A stretch of 64,000 nt of DNA from JACCVL01 sp038232655 (lineage in GTDB: Bacteria > Actinomycetota > Actinomycetes > Propionibacteriales > Nocardioidaceae). Position numbers and translations under genes: made by a program. Under the pieces are notes generated by a model that saw nothing but the letters and a program-made list of their open reading frames with translations, made no database searches and was not told the DNA's origin. Shown in pieces: positions 61,534-64,000 of this stretch. Numbering within the stretch: the first letter of the stretch is position 1; each line of letters begins with the position of its first letter. Location: contig JBBSNM010000001.1 in the NCBI GenBank assembly GCA_038232655.1, forward strand, positions 1-64,000, written 5' to 3'.

Positions 61534-62055
61534 TCACCGCTCCCCCGGCACCGAGACATAGCGACCCCGCCGGTAGGCGAGCGCGCCGGCGTCGTCGACC
61601 AGCTCGACGTGCGCGACCGCCAGCTCGACCAGCAGCGACCAGCCCGCCGGTTGTGGTTCCCCCGCCAGCTCCGCGCCCGCCCAGGAGCGGCCCGCGATTA
61701 CCGGCCCCCAGTCGGTATCGAGCCAGACGCCGGTGCGGAAGGTACCGCCGGGCGACGGGGCGACACCCGCAAACACGTCGGCCACCGCCTCGTCGCCGGG
61801 CGCGAGCAGGCTGGCGGCAGCCCGACCGCTGTCCCGTAACGCCGGCCACAGGTCGGACTCCTCGTCGAGCAGACCCAGCAGGCGGGCCGGTTCTCCGTCG
61901 GCGACGAGCATCGACGACACCGTCAGCCCGGCGCGCCGTGGTGAGCGGCCCGAGGCCCAGACGGTCACGGGGGCGGCCAGCCGCCCCCGCAGGCGACGAC
62001 CCGGCCGGCGATCGCCCTCGGACTCGAGGAAGGGATGGTCGGAGTGGATGGTCAC
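61534..62055 (-). CDS. Flavin-reductase-like FMN-binding split-barrel protein
   Basis: A 173-residue protein of the flavin reductase-like superfamily. LAAPVTVWASGRSPRRAGLT followed by VSSMLVADGEPARLLGLLD is the FMN-binding N-terminal part, and GVWLDTDWGPVIAGRSWAGA the second half. These enzymes reduce or bind flavin for partner monooxygenases; no partner is next to it. The start is GTG 62055; SD support is weak. The next gene upstream, TauE/SafE, ends 35 bases away. Confidence 0.78.
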   Translation of the reverse strand: MTIHSDHPFLESEGDRRPGRRLRGRLAAPVTVWASGRSPRRAGLTVSSMLVADGEPARLLGLLDEESDLWPALRDSGRAAASLLAPGDEAVADVFAGVAPSPGGTFRTGVWLDTDWGPVIAGRSWAGAELAGEPQPAGWSLLVELAVAHVELVDDAGALAYRRGRYVSVPGER

Positions 62056-62090
62056 GACTGCGATCCTGCCCCACCGCCGGCCCGGACGGC

Positions 62091-62818
62091 TCAGCCGGCG
62101 AGGCTGCGCACAAGCAGGACCGCCCCCGACAGGGCACAGATCGTCAGCACGGCGGCGCGGGTGTGCCCCGGGTCCAGCCGCGGCCGGAGCAGGACCGACA
62201 GCAGGTGGCCCGCCACCAGCACCGGCGTGAGCAGCAGCGCCACGTAGAGGTCGGGCAGGCCGAGCTGACCGCCGGCACCGAGCCCGAGCAGGCTGAGCAG
62301 GGCTCCAGCGGCGAAGAAGACGGCCATCGTAGCCCGGATCTCGGCGGCTTCGTGGTGCTGGTAGACGATCGCGAGCGGTGGTCCGCCGATCGACGTGGCC
62401 GTGCCGGTCACGCCGGCCACGAAGCCCGCCGAGGTGAGCGAGCCGGCCGTGACCGGCACCCGCACCGCACGCCAGGTGAGCAGCACGGCCAGTAGCACCA
62501 TCAGCCCGACGCTCACACCCAGCACCCGGTCCGACGCCCACGCGACTACCAGCACGCCCACCGCCGTGCCGGGAACGCGTCCCCCGAGCGCCCAGCGCAT
62601 CCCGGCGAAGTCGGCGTCCTGCCACTCTCGCCGCAGTGCACCCAGCGGATAGACCAACGCCAGCCACAGCGGCACGACCGGCACCAGCTCGGGGGCCACC
62701 AAGGTGACGACCGGGGCGGTCAGCAGGTTCAGCCCCAGCCCGACGACGCCCTGCACGATGGCCCCGGTCAGCACCCCGGCCGCGATGGCGACCAGCACCC
62801 AGGGGTCCAGCCCCGCGA

Positions 62819-62822
<4 letters not shown>
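62091..62822 (-). CDS. TauE/SafE-family sulfite/anion exporter-like membrane protein
   Basis: A 243-residue protein with about eight membrane helices. GLNLLTAPVVTLVAPELVPV and GVTGTATSIGGPPLAIVYQH are the two repeat motifs of the TauE/SafE family, which moves sulfite, sulfoacetate or other small anions. The GTG start overlaps the aconitase stop (GTGA), so it is translated with acnA. The link to aconitase may be only positional. Confidence 0.87.

Positions 62823-64000
<1,178 letters not shown>

Overview
The window is high-GC DNA from an actinobacterium. Evidence: many GTG starts, 4-bp stop/start overlaps (GTGA, ATGA), the actinobacteria-specific genes rbpA, opcA and whiA, a mycothiol-type DinB/MDMPI enzyme, an Rpf muralidase, a SigB/SigF-type sigma factor, and the gene orders tkt-tal-pgi-zwf-opcA-pgl and uvrC-rapZ-yvcK-whiA-gap-pgk-tpi-secG. 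Genus cannot be fixed from the sequence alone; a soil or environmental relative of Nocardioides, Frankiales or Jiangellales-type lineages would fit. No rRNA, tRNA, CRISPR array, prophage or insertion sequence was seen.

Layout. 1-3.4 kb: end of an ABC-2 permease, ctaA, a pair of palindromic repeats, a DUF559/AbiEi-like gene with a late frameshift, and ctaB (haem A/O synthesis). 3.6-12 kb: plus-strand operon for the pentose phosphate pathway and glucose-6-phosphate use. 12-24.3 kb: minus-strand run with rbpA, secG, lower glycolysis, whiA/yvcK/rapZ, uvrC, a Rieske lipoprotein and uvrA. 24.4-32.5 kb: cell-envelope and membrane genes: an Rpf muralidase behind a c-di-AMP (ydaO-type) riboswitch, an MDMPI-like enzyme, a metallo-beta-lactamase fold hydrolase, an M23 peptidase, a twice-frameshifted amino-acid permease, TerC and SppA. 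32.6-41.8 kb: a four-gene oligopeptide-type ABC importer facing a large DUF3604/PHP-like hydrolase, then a VapBC pair. 41.9-53.1 kb: uvrB, a DNA glycosylase and an ATP-dependent ligase (DNA repair), a choice-of-anchor-like protein, a fadA2/fabG4/htdX-like fatty-acid group, an M23 peptidase with FG-GAP repeats, and TesB. 53.2-57.4 kb: a stress island containing a sigma-F-type sigma gene and three sites that fit the GTTT-N15/16-GGGTAT promoter, in front of a truncated PRC-barrel/DUF2382 gene, a membrane protein and an MscS-like channel. 57.4-64 kb: PAC2, dxs, a HIT protein flanked by a long imperfect inverted repeat, a flavin-reductase-like protein, TauE/SafE and the C-terminal part of aconitase.

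Most of the window is core metabolism and repair. The less ordinary signals are: a dispersed palindrome family (two copies near 1.3 kb, one near 32.5 kb); the sigma-F promoter cluster next to the sigma gene; the PRC/DUF2382 gene that has lost its middle, with its C-terminal tail still readable out of frame; the inverted and tandem repeats around the HIT gene; and the importer/DUF3604 locus with an inverted repeat over its promoter. Three single-base frameshifts (near 2367, 28177 and 28746) are either real decay or residual assembly errors.
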